Of a stretch of DNA of 64,000 bases, positions 61,382-64,000 are shown piece by piece (position 1 is the first letter of the stretch; every line of letters begins with the position of its first letter). The position numbers and the translations under genes were made by a program. Origin of the DNA: Enterococcus gilvus ATCC BAA-350 (lineage in GTDB: Bacteria; Bacillota; Bacilli; Lactobacillales; Enterococcaceae). The stretch lies in the NCBI RefSeq assembly GCF_000407545.1, contig NZ_ASWH01000001.1, forward strand, positions 496,001-560,000, given 5' to 3'. Under the pieces are notes generated by a model. That model had not been told where the DNA came from, searched no databases, and was given only the letters and a program-made list of their open reading frames with translations.

Positions 61382-61656
61382 TTGTGAAGTGTTTCTCTTT
61401 TCGCTATACTCTAAATGATAGCGTTTTAAAATTCTAGGGAGGTGGAAATGTTGTTTGTTAACCAGCGCTGAGTTTGAGTTACCCGTGGATTCAGAGTCTC
61501 TGAATCAATGAACAAGCAAAAATCCCTCCCTTTCCGTGAAACCTAAGTGTCACGTTTCTTTTATATGGAGTGGAGGAACCTGCAGAGTCGCAGGGTTCTT
61601 TTTTGTGCGTTCAAACACATAGAACAGCTTCAATAAAAAAGAAAAGGGGAATGACC
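61382..61656 (+). promoter_or_regulatory. Promoter and attenuator-like leader of the metQ operon
   Basis: TTGTGA (61382-61387), 17 bases, TATACT (61405-61410) predict a leader of about 240 bases. AGGGAGG (61436-61442) is the SD of a mini-ORF (MLLFVNQR, 61448-61474 region) and can pair with CCTCCCT at 61525-61531. GATTCAGA/TCTGAATC form another hairpin, and a terminator follows at 61576. No T-box, S-box or SMK core was found. Confidence 0.55.
61576..61604 (+). terminator. Terminator inside the metQ leader (possible attenuator)
   Basis: GAACCTGC pairs with GCAGGGTTC (one bulged G), then six T, about 50 bases before metQ. Confidence 0.75.
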
Positions 61657-62469
61657 ATGAAAAAAGTAACAGTGATCGTCGCGATGTTGGCGGCAGTATT
61701 CGTATTAGGTGCTTGCGGCACGAAGAAAGAGGCGGCGACAGAAAAAGAAGAGAAGAAGGAGATCAAGATCGCCTGCAATCAGGTCTCGGAAAATTCGTTG
61801 AAGGCCGCGAAGAAATCCATGGAGGCAGAAGGCTACAAGCCGGAATTCGTGGTTTTTTCTAATAACATCGAAGCCCTGCAAGCGGTGCAGGATGGGAATG
61901 TTGATGCGTCCTTTGCTCAGCACGAACCTTTTGTTAAATCCTTCAATAAGCAAAAAGGCGGCGAGCTGGCAATGATGACGCCCCACGTGTATTACACGGG
62001 GATCGGTCTGTATTCGACGAAGCATGACAAGATCGACCAGCTGCCGGATGGCGCTCAGATCGCGATCATGAACGATGCGATGAATCGGGACAATTCGTTA
62101 CTGATGATGCAGGATGCGGGCTTGATCAAATTGACAGATGAGAAGAAATCAGGCTTTACCGCGTTAGATATCGTAGAAAATCCGAAGAACTTCAACTTTG
62201 TCGAGATCGAGCAGGCACAAACGGTACGCAGCTTGGAGGATCTAGATGCGGCGACTTGTTTCTTTACCTTCATGTTTAATTCAGGGGAGAACTACAAGGA
62301 TTATTTGATTCGCGATCAGCACGCGACAGATTTTCCGATCAGCTTGATCGTGAAAGACGAGAACAAGGACAAGGCGTGGGCGAAAGACATCAACAACGCC
62401 TTCCTGACGAAGGAAAGCAAAAAAGGCATCAACGACCACTTCAAGGGAGTGTTCACGTTCTATGACTAA
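61657..62469 (+). CDS. metQ: MetQ/NlpA family methionine-binding lipoprotein
   Basis: A 270-residue substrate-binding lipoprotein of a methionine ABC importer. The lipobox is LGAC with Cys20 (KKVTVIVAMLAAVFVLGAC). The NlpA fold motifs are visible: IKIACNQVSENSL, FAQHEPFVKSFNKQKGG, YYTGIGLYSTK and IAIMNDAMNRDNSLLMM. Start ATG 61657 follows GAAAAGGGGA. The next gene begins inside its 3' end (8-base overlap). Confidence 0.92.
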   Translation: MKKVTVIVAMLAAVFVLGACGTKKEAATEKEEKKEIKIACNQVSENSLKAAKKSMEAEGYKPEFVVFSNNIEALQAVQDGNVDASFAQHEPFVKSFNKQKGGELAMMTPHVYYTGIGLYSTKHDKIDQLPDGAQIAIMNDAMNRDNSLLMMQDAGLIKLTDEKKSGFTALDIVENPKNFNFVEIEQAQTVRSLEDLDAATCFFTFMFNSGENYKDYLIRDQHATDFPISLIVKDENKDKAWAKDINNAFLTKESKKGINDHFKGVFTFYD

Positions 62470-63262
62470 TTTTCAAGAGCTGGACCGACGCTTGAATTAT
62501 TTGTTGGAGTTGAAACGCCAAGTGGTAGGGATCAGCTTTTTACGCACCAAAGAGGACTTTGATGCCCACGCAGCACCAGCGACGGACAAATTGGTGCCTT
62601 ATTGCCGTTCTGTCCAGCAGGCCACAGAAGGTGTCAGCGTCAAGCTGACGATCGATAATTTTGGCTGTCCGGCATCGGCAGTGGCTTTGGGCTTGATCGA
62701 AAATGACGAATACAGCGCCAGCGGACAAAAGCATGCCAACATGGGTGTCTACAAGGATATAGAAGTGAGTAAAGCCATCGCAGACGACATGGTCTATTGC
62801 CGCGAGCCGTCTTACGGGATCGCAGTCGAGCCTATCCAAGCATGGACGCAGGCACCGGATGTTCTTCTGGTGATCACGACGCCCTTTAATGCGATGCGTC
62901 TTTTGCAGGGGAATGCGTATTTCAATGGGCAGGCGAAGCAGATGAAAATGACCGGGATGCAAGCGATCTGCCAAGAAGGAACATCGTATCCCTATGAAAC
63001 AGGGCTGATCAATGTGTCTATGATGTGCTCGGGGACACGATATGTCGCTCGCTGGAAAGACGAGGAGCTTTGTGTCGGGATTCCTTATGCGCTTTTCGAG
63101 TCGATCATCGAGGGATTGGAAGAAACCTTGAATCCAATGGAATTACTGGAAAAGAAACGCAAGATCATCAAGAAGACCGCAGAAGACGGTGCGCCTGATT
63201 TTTATGAGGTTCGCAAACGGGATAATTATTTTAGAGGCGCGTATCAAGGCGTCAAACGGTAG
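62462..63262 (+). CDS. DUF169 family protein in the metQ-metN operon
   Basis: A 266-residue soluble protein of the DUF169 (COG2043) family: LVPYCRSVQQAT, NFGCPASAVALGL, GVYKDIEVSKAIA, PDVLLVITTPFNAMRLLQG and INVSMMCSGTRYVA. Several conserved Cys may bind metal or a cluster. Function is unknown; translation overlap with metQ and close spacing to metN tie it to sulfur amino-acid or related uptake. Confidence 0.85.
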   Translation: MTNFQELDRRLNYLLELKRQVVGISFLRTKEDFDAHAAPATDKLVPYCRSVQQATEGVSVKLTIDNFGCPASAVALGLIENDEYSASGQKHANMGVYKDIEVSKAIADDMVYCREPSYGIAVEPIQAWTQAPDVLLVITTPFNAMRLLQGNAYFNGQAKQMKMTGMQAICQEGTSYPYETGLINVSMMCSGTRYVARWKDEELCVGIPYALFESIIEGLEETLNPMELLEKKRKIIKKTAEDGAPDFYEVRKRDNYFRGAYQGVKR

Positions 63263-63273
63263 GTGTGAAGGAA

Positions 63274-64000
63274 ATGGAGATAGTCATCGATCAAGTCAAT
63301 AAAAGCTACGGTGAACAAATGATTTTGGAAAATATTTCTCTAACGATCCCCTCTGGCTCCATTATGGGGATCTTAGGGATCAGCGGCGCAGGGAAGTCCA
63401 CCCTGCTGCGCTGTATCAATGGACTGGAGCAGAGTCAGTCCGGCAGCATCCGAATCGGGACGCAGCAGCTGGAGAAGCTGTCTGAAAAGGAATTGCGGGA
63501 CACGAAGAAAAAAATCGGGATGATCTTCCAAGGCAATTCTTTGATTGAACAAAAAACGATTTTTAAAAATGTCGCCTTGCCATTGGAGTGCAGCGGGTAT
63601 GCCAAGGAAGCCATCAACGAACGGGTAGAAGAATTACTGGCAGAGGTGGGGATCGCGGACAAGGCACAGATGAAGCCGCGGCAGCTATCTGGCGGACAAA
63701 AGCAGCGTGCGGCGATCGCTCGCGCGCTGACCATGAACCCGGAAATTTTATTGTGCGATGAGGCCACCTCTGCGCTTGACCCGAATATCACGAATGGGAT
63801 CTTGGACTTACTGCTGCGCTTGAACCAGAAGATGGGGCTGACGATCGTCGTAGTGACCCATCAAATGGAGGTCGTGAAAAAAATCTGTGATCGAGTCGCG
63901 ATTTTGCAACAGGGCAAGATCGTAGAGGAGGACACTGTCCAACAGGTCTTTCTCAATCATTCCGCGGTTTTGCAGACGATCACGGGAGAGGAACAATCCA
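63274..64000 (+). CDS. metN: Methionine ABC transporter ATP-binding protein, partial
   Basis: The first 242 codons of a MetN-type ATPase, open to the window end: Walker A GISGAGKST, Q-loop IFQGNSLIEQKT, signature LSGGQKQRAAIA, Walker B ILLCDEATSALD and the switch His in VVTHQMEVV. It energises the MetQ-dependent importer; the MetI permease gene is presumably next. The C-terminal NIL domain is beyond the edge. RBS GTGAAGGA. Confidence 0.9.
   Translation, partial: MEIVIDQVNKSYGEQMILENISLTIPSGSIMGILGISGAGKSTLLRCINGLEQSQSGSIRIGTQQLEKLSEKELRDTKKKIGMIFQGNSLIEQKTIFKNVALPLECSGYAKEAINERVEELLAEVGIADKAQMKPRQLSGGQKQRAAIARALTMNPEILLCDEATSALDPNITNGILDLLLRLNQKMGLTIVVVTHQMEVVKKICDRVAILQQGKIVEEDTVQQVFLNHSAVLQTITGEEQS

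Noticed and set aside
61436..61604. T-box, SAM-I or SMK riboswitch before metQ
   Set aside because: The sequence near 61565-61585 (GGAGTGGAGGAACC) only loosely recalls a T-box core, TGGA does not suit tRNA-Met, and no SAM riboswitch core was found; kept as an unclassified leader.

Overview
The window looks like chromosomal DNA of a low-GC Gram-positive lactic acid bacterium, most probably an Enterococcus (casseliflavus/gallinarum type). This rests on strong AGGAGG ribosome-binding sites, many Enterobacterales-unlike split PTS transporters, GntR/UTRA, PRD, RpiR and DeoR sugar regulators, lipoproteins with Firmicutes lipoboxes, a sortase-type surface protein and a MetQ/MetN importer. No rRNA, tRNA, CRISPR array or intact insertion sequence was seen. 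Species assignment is inference.

Layout. 1-3055: tail of an unknown gene, msrA with an extra N-terminal domain, a small membrane protein behind an SD-masking hairpin, an AAA ATPase and a DUF998 membrane protein. 3057-9453: an A+T-rich island with a glucitol-family PTS (IIA, IIC, IIB), GutM, an FGGY kinase, a triosephosphate-isomerase-like enzyme and a class II aldolase, under a GntR regulator. 9645-14207: lipoprotein, amino-acid racemase, a frameshifted glycosyltransferase and a secreted DUF5648/lectin-like protein. 14252-18105: cellobiose-type PTS IIC, GntR regulator and GH1 phospho-beta-glucosidase sharing a repeated operator. 18299-25924: a second A+T-rich sugar island (RpiR regulator, class II aldolase, zinc dehydrogenase, fused mannose-family IICD, IIA, IIB, SDR, GntR regulator, P-loop kinase).

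26393-28671: ROK kinase, a RelB/PemK-type toxin-antitoxin pair and an isochorismatase-fold protein. 28706-39607: a mannoside/hexose-phosphate region: DeoR regulator, manA interrupted by an in-frame TGA, hexulose-phosphate isomerase and synthase (RuMP pair), a PRD activator, a fructose-family PTS IIA-IIB-IIC, GH38 alpha-mannosidase and a ROK fructokinase. 39714-42874: PsiE-like protein, TSUP transporter and a D-Ala-D-Ala carboxypeptidase whose only well-placed start is ATC. 42940-45768: serine dehydratase, tautomerase and ornithine-cyclodeaminase-family operon. 46038-48460: apbE, rhodanese lipoprotein and a hypothetical. 48661-50816: low-GC accessory stretch with a DUF3885 protein and a broken Rpn-type nuclease with a duplicated tail. 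51191-57433: LysR-controlled two-gene flavin reductase system (FMN reductase plus a three-domain FMN-red/FMN-bind/FAD reductase) and a WYL regulator with a DJ-1/PfpI protein. 57652-64000: IS200-like remnant, a cell-wall 5'-nucleotidase with Ig-like repeats, and a leader-controlled metQ-DUF169-metN operon running off the end.

How the parts work together: four PTS-centred sugar units, each with its own regulator and operator, supply sugar phosphates to glycolysis through dedicated isomerases, kinases and aldolases. The most promising unusual systems are the flavin-based enoate reductase pair (with an ApbE maturase gene in the same window), the two uncharacterised PTS-aldolase pathways, the RuMP pair tied to mannose metabolism, and two look-alike mini-ORF leaders in front of two sulfur-related lipoprotein genes.
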